From contig JAJDNE010000022.1 in NCBI GenBank assembly GCA_022340825.1, positions 1 to 50,886 on the forward strand: a DNA stretch of 50,886 bases, written 5' to 3'. Source of the DNA: Acidiferrobacterales bacterium. Lineage in GTDB: Bacteria; Pseudomonadota; Gammaproteobacteria; Acidiferrobacterales; JAJDNE01. The translations under genes and the position numbers were made by a program. Below are positions 1 through 8,587 of this stretch, in pieces (the first letter of the stretch is position 1; every line of letters begins with the position of its first letter). A model generated the notes under the pieces. It made no database searches, was not told where the DNA came from, and worked only from the letters and a program-made list of their open reading frames with translations.

Positions 1-526
1 TGCGTGCAATTTGTACGTTTTTCAGTTCGCCAGTGTGATTGACATCCACGCTTAGCCGTACTTCGCCTTGCCATCCCCGTTGGCGTGCAACCGGTGGATA
101 GACAAGGTGCTTGCTCAGGCTGGAGGTAATAACGCCCAGCAACTGGCGCCGCGCTGATTGCGCATTGTTTCGCACTTGAGCCGACTGATTGGCGATGGCA
201 TATCCGGATTTACTGTCGGTATTCGCCAAGCTCTCATGTGCTGCCTGATCTGGCACTGCCAGGTAGTCTTGACGAGACCGCAACCCTTCATCAGCCGGAG
301 GCTCGACGCGCTCGTTTTTCCGTTCCAGTTCTGTTGTTGCGGGACTTGCGGTGTTTGATGCGAAACTCAGCGACAAATCGCCAAGGGGCTTTGTAATGAC
401 TAGGAGCTTTTCAGGAATCATCAACATTACACCCAGGTGCAGCAAGGCTGCTGCCAGGAGAAAACCGGAGAGCCGGTGCGGGTGTCGACGCTGTTTGAAT
501 TCCACTGGTATGAAGGCGTGGCTCAT
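1..526 (-). CDS. tonB: TonB energy transducer (C-terminus cut by window edge)
   Basis: Inner-membrane protein that passes proton-motive-force energy from ExbBD to outer-membrane receptors. I translated it by hand. It starts MSHAFIPVEF, has one hydrophobic anchor at about residues 20-38, a short periplasmic spacer with little of the usual Pro/Lys richness, and then the start of the TonB C-terminal domain (VYPPVARQRGWQGEVRLSVD at about residues 142-161, the YP..A...G.QG.V...V signature). The ATG (526-524) overlaps the stop of the receptor gene as ATGA, so translation is probably coupled and this TonB may be devoted to that receptor. The reading frame is open to the left edge, so roughly the last 50-60 residues are missing. 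Family assignment is firm; devotion to cobalamin is inferred from position. Confidence 0.85.
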   Translation of the reverse strand, partial: MSHAFIPVEFKQRRHPHRLSGFLLAAALLHLGVMLMIPEKLLVITKPLGDLSLSFASNTASPATTELERKNERVEPPADEGLRSRQDYLAVPDQAAHESLANTDSKSGYAIANQSAQVRNNAQSARRQLLGVITSSLSKHLVYPPVARQRGWQGEVRLSVDVNHTGELKNVQIAR

Positions 527-2457
527 AATGTTTTCCGCAAACTCACCAATACCCCGCGACCGGGTAACGGGTAATACATATATGGATTGGGAGACCATGA
601 CGCATAGTAGCCTCGATCCGCCGTCTTGATGTCGGTCAGGTTAACCACTGACACGCTCGTGTCCCAGCCCTGTTTTTGATAAACCCAGGCGAGGTCCCAA
701 CGCAGGTAGTCCGGCATTTTTTTCCCCACGTTATCCAGGTCATCACCAAAATATCGTTCGCCGGTATAGATCGCATTCAAACTGATCGATCCTGCCTTGC
801 TAATGGAGAACTGGTTGTTCCAGGTGGCCGAGTGCATTGGCACTTCGGGAATTTCATTCCCGACATAGACTCCGGAACGAAAGACAGCATCGCGATAGCT
901 GTAGCCAAGACGGGATTTCCAGTGCTGGGTTACCTCAGTTTCCAGTCCAAGATTGACGCCCTGATGCCGGGTTGGATCCAGGTTGACATTGGACGCGGTG
1001 GCGTCGATGTAACCGATTTCGTCGGTCAGTAGTATATAGAACAAGTTCGCTTCGATACGGGTTTTGCCGGATAGCGAGATCCGGGTGCCGGCTTCGATAT
1101 GATCACCATGCTGTGGTTTCAGCAGGTCGATCGTTCCGGAGTAGTAATTCCACATTTCATCCAGCACCGGGAAACGAAAACTTTGCGCAAGGCGAAAGTA
1201 GGATCGGTCCCTTGTATTGTGTTGGTAGCTCAGTCCCGCTTCCCATGCAGTCAGTGCATCAGTTCTTGAATCCGATGTCGTCGTTGAGGAAGAAAGATTG
1301 GTATTGTCGATATCCAGGCCCACGCTCTGGTATCGGCCACCGAGATTGAGTGCGACCTTGTCATCAAGATTCACATTGTCGCTGACATAGAAGGCATAAC
1401 TGTTTCGCGTGGCCTGGCTCTGGTTGATATTCGGGACGCCAAAATCGCCAAGCGAATTGAGTGAACTTTGGTAGATATCTACGCCACTGACAATCTTGTT
1501 CTGGCCGACCGTGGTTCGATATCGCGGCGTAAAGGAGAGCGTTTTCAGATTTGCACTGGTGTCACCAAAAACGCTGGCATCTTGCTGTTTGTCACGAAAG
1601 GCGAGTTCGCCACGCCAGTGTTCACCATTGAAGAATCCTTCGTAGGTTTGACTGGTCTGATCAGCGTATTCGCTGGTTCCCAGCGCCGCCTTCGGGTTTG
1701 CCAGATAGATGGGTTCATTTAGATAACCGGGCAATCGCAGAGCCTCACGATTGGCGATCGCGCGCAAGCCATAGCTACCCGTTTCAATCTGTCGAGTCAG
1801 TTCCGCGAGCAGGTTGGTGTTGTCGAAATTACTGTTGTCGCGATAACCGTCTGAATGTATGGCATCTGCCGAAATATAAAGTGCCGTATCGTCTTTGGCC
1901 CCGGAATAGACGGCACCGGCGCCGATGGTTCCAAAACTACCCGCCTTGACCGAGACAGTAGAGCGATCGGCGTCGAACCCGGATCGGGTAATGATGTTGA
2001 TGACGCCACCAACCGCATTGTCGCCGTAGAGCACGGTGCCGGAACCGCGCAAAATTTCGATACGTTCCACGGTTTCCAGCGGAATGGTCGACAGGTTGGC
2101 GCCGGACAGGTCGACATCGTTCAGTCGTCGACCATTTAGCAGGATCAGCGTGTTCTGACCGCCACTGGCACCAAAGCCACCCATGTCCACCCGTGCCCGG
2201 GCTCCGGTTATCCCGAAAAGATCGGAAACATTGACCTGGCCAAGTGTCTGCAGGGCCTGGCTAAGGGTGGCGACACCGCTGGAATCTATTTGTTCACGTG
2301 TGACGACACTTATGTTCGCTGGCGCCTGTTGCAGTTCGGATTCAAAGCGATTGGCGGTAACGATTAGTGTCGGTTGTGTTTCCGGTTCCTGTGCCAATGT
2401 CATCATGGGCAGTCCGCCAGCTACCATGGCAAGAAAAATCGGTGCGGAAATTCGCAT
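523..2457 (-). CDS. btuB: TonB-dependent vitamin B12 receptor, BtuB-type
   Basis: Outer-membrane beta-barrel receptor that imports corrinoids into the periplasm, about 644 residues, close to the family's usual 600-650. It has a signal peptide (MRISAPIFLAMVAGG...LAQ), a Ton box right after it (PTLIVTANR, very like the BtuB box), a plug domain with RIEILRGSGTVLYGDNAVGG and VINIITRSG at about residues 130-165, and a barrel ending in an aromatic/hydrophobic strand (VLVSLRKTL). The reading frame extends six codons further upstream, but AGGAG lies 5 nt before the ATG at 2457, so I chose that start. A cobalamin riboswitch immediately upstream fixes the likely substrate. Downstream tonB overlaps by 4 bp. 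A receptor for another substrate is unlikely given the riboswitch. Confidence 0.9.
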   Translation of the reverse strand: MRISAPIFLAMVAGGLPMMTLAQEPETQPTLIVTANRFESELQQAPANISVVTREQIDSSGVATLSQALQTLGQVNVSDLFGITGARARVDMGGFGASGGQNTLILLNGRRLNDVDLSGANLSTIPLETVERIEILRGSGTVLYGDNAVGGVINIITRSGFDADRSTVSVKAGSFGTIGAGAVYSGAKDDTALYISADAIHSDGYRDNSNFDNTNLLAELTRQIETGSYGLRAIANREALRLPGYLNEPIYLANPKAALGTSEYADQTSQTYEGFFNGEHWRGELAFRDKQQDASVFGDTSANLKTLSFTPRYRTTVGQNKIVSGVDIYQSSLNSLGDFGVPNINQSQATRNSYAFYVSDNVNLDDKVALNLGGRYQSVGLDIDNTNLSSSTTTSDSRTDALTAWEAGLSYQHNTRDRSYFRLAQSFRFPVLDEMWNYYSGTIDLLKPQHGDHIEAGTRISLSGKTRIEANLFYILLTDEIGYIDATASNVNLDPTRHQGVNLGLETEVTQHWKSRLGYSYRDAVFRSGVYVGNEIPEVPMHSATWNNQFSISKAGSISLNAIYTGERYFGDDLDNVGKKMPDYLRWDLAWVYQKQGWDTSVSVVNLTDIKTADRGYYASWSPNPYMYYPLPGRGVLVSLRKTL

Positions 2458-2505
2458 TGCTACTCCTGTTCCCACGCCCGCCGCGCAAGGGAAAATAATA
2501 AGGGA

Positions 2506-2566
2506 GCAGTGTTGTGGAGATGCGAGAGGTCCTGTCGAACCAACCGGTTGCCCGCCGCAACACTAC
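2506..2566 (-). promoter_or_regulatory. Possible expression-platform stem of the cobalamin riboswitch
   Basis: On the minus strand the bases at 2566-2558 (GTAGTGTTG) can pair with 2514-2506 (CAACACTGC): nine pairs with one G-U and a loop of about 43 nt. A U-rich stretch (TTATTATTTT) follows at about 2501-2490. This sits between the aptamer and the btuB start and could act as a terminator or as part of a switching stem. It was found by eye; no folding energy was computed. Confidence 0.35.
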
Positions 2567-2567
2567 A

Positions 2568-2775
2568 TGGGTGCGTCAGGCCGGTCTCCGGGCTTACGAG
2601 TGGTTCCCGGATCGGCGCCTTCCCATGCCTGTCGTGCGCACAGTGGCTGTATGCTGATCCAGATCTCGCTTACCGTTGCGGGGGCAGCGCCGGAATTACT
2701 GTAATGGTATGAATTAGCAGTGCACCGGCTTCCCGTTTCATTCCATCGACGAAAGTCGCTGGAACACCTGAAGCG
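2568..2775 (-). promoter_or_regulatory. Cobalamin (AdoCbl) riboswitch aptamer
   Basis: Read on the minus strand, the leader holds the conserved parts of the cobalamin aptamer in order: GGGAAGCCGGTG (about 2729-2718), the junction core GCTGCCCCCGCAACGGTAAG (about 2688-2669), CAGCCACTGTG, GGGAAGG, and the B12 box GTAAGCCCGGAGACCGGCC (about 2597-2579). It lies about 110 nt upstream of the btuB start. It should lower btuB-tonB expression when cobalamin is plentiful. The outer limits are approximate because I placed the P1 ends by eye. Confidence 0.93.
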
Positions 2776-2862
2776 CGAGCAAGATTAGGCGTTGGTCCGA
2801 AGAGTGTCAAGCGACACCGGAAGCGATTGAAAACGTGCCGGAAATAAATCAACCCGCAGCTG

Positions 2863-5217
2863 CTACAACAACTCCGGCTTTCCAAGAAAAATTCCCTGTC
2901 CGTGTCGTATGCCGATCGCCTTGACGGCATTCAGTATGGCATCAGATTCAATGTTCTCGGCAATGGTGTCCATGCCAAACGATGCTGCCAGTTCATGGAT
3001 ATGGTTGACGATACGGCGAGAAGATTCGCTTTCGAGTATGGATTGTACAAAGGTCCCCTCGATCTTGAGGTAGTCCGGCTTGAACAGCTCGAGAAATTTG
3101 TAGGTCGAATAGCCACTGCCGAAGTCATCCAGCGCCAGCTGGCAGCCTGCAGTGCGCAGTTGCGTAATATCATCAATGAGATCCTGCGTGATCGGGACGC
3201 TCTCGCGTTCAGTAATTTCCAAAGTAATGCGTCGGCCCGCTTCACAGGCAGGGCGAATCAGGTCGCGCAAGCGCCGGACAAAGGTCTCGTCATTGAATGA
3301 CGACAGATCAACATTCACAAACAGACTATGATCGCGTGGCGCAGTGACAAGTGCCTGTTCGATAATATACAAATCCACTTCACGAGTGAGCCCGAGTTCC
3401 TCGGCGACGGTGATGAAATCCTTTGCCGCGATGATTTCACCGTTGTGACGCATGCGGGCGAGCACTTCATAGGCGACCGGATTCCTGTTTTCGAGCTCCA
3501 TTATTGGCTGGAAAGCCGGCAGGATGTTGCCACTTTCCAGCGCGCTACGAATGTGAAAACCCTGGCCAAAAATGGACATGGTAGCCTTGCTGATGTCATC
3601 CGACAGGACCTGCACACGATTGCGTCCGGCGCGCTTGCTCTGATAGAGCGCCACGTCGGCGGCCCGCACCAGAGCCTGCGGCGTATCGCCGTGCGTCGGT
3701 GCCTCGGCTACACCTATACTGCACTGGATCTGGATATGTCCCACTGGCAACTGAATCTGGGCCTGGTTGATGTTGTCATGCAGTTTGTAGGCGATACGGG
3801 TTGCATCCTTGATGTTGGTGTTCTTCAGCACCATGGCGAACTCGTCGCCAGCGAGACGCGCGATATAATCATTACGTCGAACCAGTTGCTGTAACAGATC
3901 CGAGATATTTTTCAGCACCTCGTCGCCAAAGGGGTGGCCGTAGGTATCGTTGATAAATTTGAAGCCATCGATATCAATGAGCAGAAGACAGAGCGGCTTT
4001 TGCTCTTTTTGGTGGTCAGACAGGATGATGTCAAACTGCGTATCAAAGTGCCGACGGTTGTACAGTTTCGTTAGTGGGTCGGTCACAGACAGGTGATACA
4101 ACTCCTCCTGGTAGGTGGACAACATACGATTGAGTTCAACAGTTTCGGAAATGTCGCCGAGGGTACCGATAATGCCGGTGAATTTGCCGCTGCTATCAAG
4201 CTGGGTTGCAGCATCAAGGGTTACCCAGATGGAATCACCATTCGCCGTTTTTAACAGGACTTCGCGATTTCGTTCGTTGATCTTGCCAAGATTCTCCTTG
4301 GCAAATATTTCTGCGCTGTCGTCAGCCAGATAGTCAGAGAAATTCTTTCCGAGCGAATCATCAATGGTAAAGCCGGTAATGGTTTGCCAGGATGGGTTAA
4401 TAAAACTGAGGCGCCCTTCGGAGTCGAGTTCGAACAATACCTCGTGCATGCTGTTGATGAGGGTACGCAGACGGCTCTCGCTATGTTCCAGCAGCTCACG
4501 CGTTTCTTCGAGACTGTGGATGTAGTGCTGCATGGTTGTCGCGCCTTCAGCAAAGGCGCTGGTCAGCTCCTGGATTTCACGCGTTCCAGACTGGATTAAG
4601 GTAACGTCGCTGAACCAGTTTCCGCGCGCGTATTCCCGCGCCACTTCTGTCAGTGGGCGTAATGGTCGGGTAAAGCGGGCCAACATCATGTAGGTCAATA
4701 TCAGCGTTATGATCAAGATAGCGGCAGACAGTGCGACACTGTTGATGACGGCAAGCAAGACTTTGCTGTTCAGTGGTTTGTAGGACAACACGATCTGCAT
4801 CCTGCCCCAGGATTTACCGGCGATGGAAAAGTTGGCGGTCAGCACACGCGGCACGTCCGTGCCGGTGGTCATCAGTCTGGTGATCCAGCTTGCCTGGTCC
4901 ACATCCCGATCAAATTCATAGAGGCTGATATTGCGGTCGTCGACGATGCTGATGCGGGCGATGCTGGGATCATGGACGACTAGTGTCATGTAGTTTTTCA
5001 GTTCGGCAATATCAGATTCAATCAACATGCGCTGGATCGCCGGGCGCGTAAGCTGAATCAGATTTTCACCCAGTCGCTGGTGCAGATCGAGTTGAGAGCG
5101 AGCAGTCTCGGCGGTAATCGACCAGGTAATAACGAAGGTTGCGGCTGTAAACAGACCAGTAAACGCAAAGGCCAATCGCGTAAACAATGTGTTCGGCAGT
5201 CGCAGTGGTAGTTTCAT
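2863..5217 (-). CDS. Membrane diguanylate cyclase/phosphodiesterase (HAMP-PAS-GGDEF-EAL)
   Basis: Signalling protein of 784 residues that should make and/or break down cyclic di-GMP. Layout: membrane segment at about 12-34, periplasmic sensor region 35-155, second membrane segment 156-180, HAMP 180-235, PAS 250-365, GGDEF 375-540 and EAL 550-784. The cyclase signature reads RLAGDEFAMV (AGDEF, a variant often still active). The EAL domain has EVLARM instead of EALLR, keeps NVDLSSF, ITERES, LALDDFGSGYS and GQGIFLGKP, and has LKIEGTFV where KID is usual. Most metal- and base-binding positions are therefore kept and either activity is possible. It lies between the btuB riboswitch leader and the ABC genes on the same strand, with a 270-nt leader that shows no clear gene. 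The signal it senses is unknown. Confidence 0.9.
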   Translation of the reverse strand: MKLPLRLPNTLFTRLAFAFTGLFTAATFVITWSITAETARSQLDLHQRLGENLIQLTRPAIQRMLIESDIAELKNYMTLVVHDPSIARISIVDDRNISLYEFDRDVDQASWITRLMTTGTDVPRVLTANFSIAGKSWGRMQIVLSYKPLNSKVLLAVINSVALSAAILIITLILTYMMLARFTRPLRPLTEVAREYARGNWFSDVTLIQSGTREIQELTSAFAEGATTMQHYIHSLEETRELLEHSESRLRTLINSMHEVLFELDSEGRLSFINPSWQTITGFTIDDSLGKNFSDYLADDSAEIFAKENLGKINERNREVLLKTANGDSIWVTLDAATQLDSSGKFTGIIGTLGDISETVELNRMLSTYQEELYHLSVTDPLTKLYNRRHFDTQFDIILSDHQKEQKPLCLLLIDIDGFKFINDTYGHPFGDEVLKNISDLLQQLVRRNDYIARLAGDEFAMVLKNTNIKDATRIAYKLHDNINQAQIQLPVGHIQIQCSIGVAEAPTHGDTPQALVRAADVALYQSKRAGRNRVQVLSDDISKATMSIFGQGFHIRSALESGNILPAFQPIMELENRNPVAYEVLARMRHNGEIIAAKDFITVAEELGLTREVDLYIIEQALVTAPRDHSLFVNVDLSSFNDETFVRRLRDLIRPACEAGRRITLEITERESVPITQDLIDDITQLRTAGCQLALDDFGSGYSTYKFLELFKPDYLKIEGTFVQSILESESSRRIVNHIHELAASFGMDTIAENIESDAILNAVKAIGIRHGQGIFLGKPELL

Positions 5218-5487
5218 TGATTGGCAGGAATGTGGCGTGTGAATCGCAAGGCAGCGATAACTAAAGTGCGGCAGAAGTGTAGCACTATCAATCAGTTATG
5301 TATTGCTGCAAATCCCGGTATAGCGCAGCAGGCGCGCTATTGGCAGCCGCAAACCGCTCCACGATACGACATTTGAAAAATTCACTGGTCTCCCAATGAA
5401 CAAGCGAACGTAACAATAAATGCATGAGAGGATTTTAGATTTCCCGCTTCATCAACTGTTTTGAAGAAAATTATAGCGTAGCGTTGG

Positions 5488-6264
5488 TTAGTTAAAATCC
5501 GGCAGCAACATCGTCTTGTTAGCGCTCGATATTTCAATCAGGCGGCATTGGTAGAGCCTTTCCAGGGTCTCGCGTTCGGCAGTGGTTTCAATGGGCCCGG
5601 CTTGAAAACTTCCGTCATCGAATAGCAACAATGCGTGATCGCAATAATTCAGCGCATGATTAACGTCATGAAGCGCGAAAATATTCAATTTTTCTCCGCT
5701 ACTGTTCCGGGTGAGGTGATGCAGTACGCTGCCCTGATGGCGCAAGTCCAGGTGATTGCAGGGTTCGTCGAGGATGCGTACGGGGGTGTCCTGGGCGAGT
5801 AACACTGCAATATCGACGCGTCGACGTTCGCCGCCGGACAAGGTCGTAATTGATCGCTGCGCAAGATCAGTCAGCTCCATCTGTCGCAGTGCATCATCGG
5901 AAATTTGCCGGTCTTTCACCGTCTCCGCGGCAAACAGGCTATTGGAAATATGGGGATGTCGCCCGGCCATGACATGATCCAATACCGTTGACGGGAATGC
6001 ATCGTCGTAGTGCTGGAATACCATACCGATCTCACACGCGCGTTGTCTGTGGGGCAGATCGGTGAGGTTCTTCCCCCTGAACTTTACTTCGCCAGAATCC
6101 GGCTGTCGCAGACCGGCCAGGCAGGTCAACAACGTGGTCTTACCACTACCATTGGGTCCGAGAACGGCCCAGCTTTGCCCGGACTCAAATGCTACCGTCA
6201 GATCGGAGACCAGCGTCTTGTGGCCCGCGATCAACGTCAGGTTGTGCGCACTCAGCATGGTCAC
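5488..6264 (-). CDS. ABC transporter ATP-binding protein, BtuD/FecE-like
   Basis: Cytoplasmic ATPase of a metal-chelate/corrinoid importer, 258 residues. Visible motifs: Walker A GPNGSGKTT at about 36-44, Q-loop MVFQHYD, signature LSGGERRRVD, Walker B PVRILDEPCNHLDL, and H-loop FALHDVNHAL. The first possible start is a GTG that overlaps the stop of the permease gene (GTGA, 4 bp), which argues for coupled translation; an ATG two codons later is also possible. Substrate is inferred. The btuB receptor and riboswitch 3 kb away favour cobalamin, but siderophore or haem ATPases of this family look the same. No periplasmic binding protein gene is adjacent. Confidence 0.88.
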   Translation of the reverse strand: MTMLSAHNLTLIAGHKTLVSDLTVAFESGQSWAVLGPNGSGKTTLLTCLAGLRQPDSGEVKFRGKNLTDLPHRQRACEIGMVFQHYDDAFPSTVLDHVMAGRHPHISNSLFAAETVKDRQISDDALRQMELTDLAQRSITTLSGGERRRVDIAVLLAQDTPVRILDEPCNHLDLRHQGSVLHHLTRNSSGEKLNIFALHDVNHALNYCDHALLLFDDGSFQAGPIETTAERETLERLYQCRLIEISSANKTMLLPDFN

Positions 6265-7232
6265 TGGTTGTCTGACCGTATTAATAAGTAGAGGAACAGC
6301 GGGATGCCGACCAAAGCGGTAATGACACCAACCGGTAGCTGTTGCGGGGCCACGACGGTTCGTGCCAGTGAGTCAGCCAGCACCAGGAAACTCCCGCCGA
6401 GCAGGACGCACTGAGGAATCAGCCAGCGATGATCTGTGTTGCCGGCAAGACGCAGCAGGTGTGGTACGACCAGTCCCACGAAACCGATACTACCGGCGAG
6501 ACTCACTGCCGTTGCGGTTAATATCGATGCGACAAAGTAGATGATGGTGCGCAGCCTGGTCGGGCTCTCACCGAGTGCGGCTGCAAATGATTCGCCACGC
6601 GCAAGCAGGTTGAGTGCGCGAGCAAAACGCCAGGCAATGGCTGCACCCAGCGCCAGGACTACCAAACCCGCTGCAGGCAATTCGCTACCGGCGAGATCGC
6701 CCATCAGCCAGAACAGCATGCCATGCAGCTGGCGTGTACTGCTGATGGATAACAACAGGCTGATCAAGGCACCCCAACCCGCGGCGACAATAACACCGGT
6801 GAGTAGCAGGCGTAGTTGTGCATTACCGCGGCCGAAACGGCTAAGACCGAAAACCAGAAGGACTGATACCAGGCTGCCAACAATTGCGCTGCCACCCAGC
6901 CAGGCGCCGGCCATACCCATCAGCATTGCTGCCAGTGTAGCCACGGCAGCGCCGCCAGATACACCGAGGATGTAGGGATCCGCCAACGGGTTGCGTAACA
7001 ACACCTGTAACAGGGCGCCCGAGACAGCAAGCAGCGCGCCCACGGTAAATGCCGTCAGCATTCTCGGCAGTCGCAATTCCTGAATTACCAATGCCTCGGG
7101 ATCGCCGGCTGAATAGATCAGGCTGGTGAATACCTTGCCGGGAGCAATATCAACAGAACCGATGCTGACCGAGAGCAGGGCGATTGCCGCGGCCACCAGC
7201 AACAGCAAAACTGTTTGTCCGCGTGACGTCAT
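6261..7232 (-). CDS. FecCD/BtuC-family ABC permease
   Basis: Inner-membrane channel subunit of a corrinoid or iron-chelate importer, 323 residues with about ten hydrophobic segments. Family landmarks: RLPRMLTAFTVGALLAVSGA near residues 53-72, NPLADPYILGVSGGA near 81-95, and the coupling-helix region AAALGESP near 217-224 followed by GSIGFVGLVVPHLLR. It starts 6 nt after the HAD gene stop and ends inside the ATPase start, so HAD-permease-ATPase look like one transcript. Transport function is firm; cobalamin as substrate is inferred from the neighbouring btuB locus. The binding protein (btuF) is not in the window and may lie to the left. Confidence 0.88.
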   Translation of the reverse strand: MTSRGQTVLLLLVAAAIALLSVSIGSVDIAPGKVFTSLIYSAGDPEALVIQELRLPRMLTAFTVGALLAVSGALLQVLLRNPLADPYILGVSGGAAVATLAAMLMGMAGAWLGGSAIVGSLVSVLLVFGLSRFGRGNAQLRLLLTGVIVAAGWGALISLLLSISSTRQLHGMLFWLMGDLAGSELPAAGLVVLALGAAIAWRFARALNLLARGESFAAALGESPTRLRTIIYFVASILTATAVSLAGSIGFVGLVVPHLLRLAGNTDHRWLIPQCVLLGGSFLVLADSLARTVVAPQQLPVGVITALVGIPLFLYLLIRSDNQ

Positions 7233-7238
7233 GGCAAC

Positions 7239-7892
7239 TCAGTAGAGCTTGATGATCGGCCATCGCTTGCGCGTGGCCTCGGCGAGCAGCTTTTCATCCG
7301 GATTCACCGCGACAGCATGCTCGACTTCTCTTAACAGCGGCAAATCATTGTGCGAGTCGCTATAGAACCAGCTGCCTTCCAGGGTCTCGTTGTGCTCAAG
7401 CAACCATTGATGCAGGCGCTCGACCTTGCCGTGCTGAAAACAGGGTGTGCCGCTGACCTTGCCGGTATATTCACCATCAACAATCTCCGGTTCGGTTGCG
7501 AGTAAATGGTGGACGCCAAAAAGTTCGGCGATGGGCCGGGTGACAAAGCTATTGGTAGCGGTAATGATCAGGAGGGTATCGCCTTGCTGCCGATGCTTGT
7601 CGACTAACTGTCTCGATGCCTCCGGGATCATCGGCAGAATTCTTTCCTGCATGAACTCCTTGTGCCAGGCGTCCAGTGTACGTCGATCATGATCGGCCAG
7701 CGGTTTCAACGCGAAGGCCAGGAACTCGAAAATATCCAGTGTACCTTCCCGGTACTGCTCGTAGTAACGATCGTTCTTGCGCTCGTAATCTTCACCATCG
7801 ACGATGTGACGCTCGATCAGAAACTGGCCCCATTCGTAGTCACTGTCGCCGGTGATCAGCGTGTGGTCCAGATCAAAAATAGCCAAACTCAA
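7239..7892 (-). CDS. HAD-IB family phosphatase (SerB/CicA-like)
   Basis: Predicted phosphatase with the haloacid-dehalogenase fold, 217 residues from the chosen start. Motif I is AIFDLDHTL at the very N-terminus, motif II is LLIITATNS, and motif IV is SDSHNDLPLL. The frame is open further upstream, but homologues begin only a few residues before motif I. The best start is the TTG at 7892 (frame LSLAIFDLD), with AGGA about 10 nt upstream; no ATG lies nearby. It is divergent from rppH, an arrangement also seen in Pseudomonas. Substrate is not evident: SerB-like proteins dephosphorylate phosphoserine, but this short subgroup is often uncharacterised. Confidence 0.82.
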   Translation of the reverse strand: MSLAIFDLDHTLITGDSDYEWGQFLIERHIVDGEDYERKNDRYYEQYREGTLDIFEFLAFALKPLADHDRRTLDAWHKEFMQERILPMIPEASRQLVDKHRQQGDTLLIITATNSFVTRPIAELFGVHHLLATEPEIVDGEYTGKVSGTPCFQHGKVERLHQWLLEHNETLEGSWFYSDSHNDLPLLREVEHAVAVNPDEKLLAEATRKRWPIIKLY

Positions 7893-8060
7893 GGCAAACA
7901 GTCCTGTGGTGGTCGGGGCCGCCAAGGATAGTGGGGAAGCTGGCTTGGGGAAAGGGCTGGCGGCGGCCAGAGAATTCTGCCTTTTATCTCGCACTCGTTG
8001 CCCCTATATCAAGTTCATGGAAAAATCCCAATAATTACTTAAACTTGTGAGTGAAATTTG

Positions 8061-8540
8061 ATGTTGGATCGTGACGGTTATCGGCCAAATGTCGGCATCA
8101 TATTGTGCAACGACAGGGGCGAGGTGCTGTGGGCCAGGCGCTGTGGCCGGGATGGCTGGCAGTTTCCACAGGGCGGCATGCGCCGGCAGGAGACACCTGA
8201 GGCTGCCATGTATCGCGAACTGAAAGAAGAGGTGGGGCTGGATCAGCATCACGTCGAGGTGATTGGCCGCACCCGGGACTGGTTGCACTACGATTTGCCC
8301 GACGCCATGCGCGGCCGTGGTTCGCGTGACTTCAAGGGGCAGAAGCAGATCTGGTTTCTGTTGCGTTTCCTCGGCGAAGAGAATGATGTCAGCTTGAACT
8401 GTGGGGAAAAGCCGGAATTTGACGACTGGCGTTGGGTAGAATACTGGAGCACACTCGAGCAGATTATCGATTTCAAACGCGATGTGTATCGTCGCGCATT
8501 AGAGGAACTAGAGCCCCTGTTACCCGGGGCATCGAATTAA
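8061..8540 (+). CDS. rppH: RNA pyrophosphohydrolase RppH (Nudix)
   Basis: Removes pyrophosphate from the 5' end of mRNAs, which starts their decay by RNase E. Length is 159 residues, matching the family. The N-terminus [14 protein letters not shown] is typical, and the Nudix box [20 protein letters not shown] (then VGL) at about residues 37-59 fits GX5EX7REUXEEXGU fully, with the metal-binding glutamates present. [16 protein letters not shown] also matches the RppH family. The ATG at 8061 is preferred to the TTG one codon earlier. The ribosome binding site is weak. The gene is divergent from the HAD phosphatase; the 168-nt gap must hold both promoters, but I could not pick them. Confidence 0.93.
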   Translation: MLDRDGYRPNVGIILCNDRGEVLWARRCGRDGWQFPQGGMRRQETPEAAMYRELKEEVGLDQHHVEVIGRTRDWLHYDLPDAMRGRGSRDFKGQKQIWFLLRFLGEENDVSLNCGEKPEFDDWRWVEYWSTLEQIIDFKRDVYRRALEELEPLLPGASN

Positions 8541-8587
8541 TCGGGGTAATCTGGGTCAAACTGGTTTGAGAAGAACCAAGGAGCCAA

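Noticed and set aside
5218-5487. The 270-nt gap between the GGDEF/EAL gene and the ABC ATPase, including a 48-codon plus-strand frame near 5230 and a TATAAT on the minus strand near 5471-5476.
   Set aside because: The frame's AGGA touches its ATG with no spacing, and the TATAAT has no suitable -35; I see nothing convincing.
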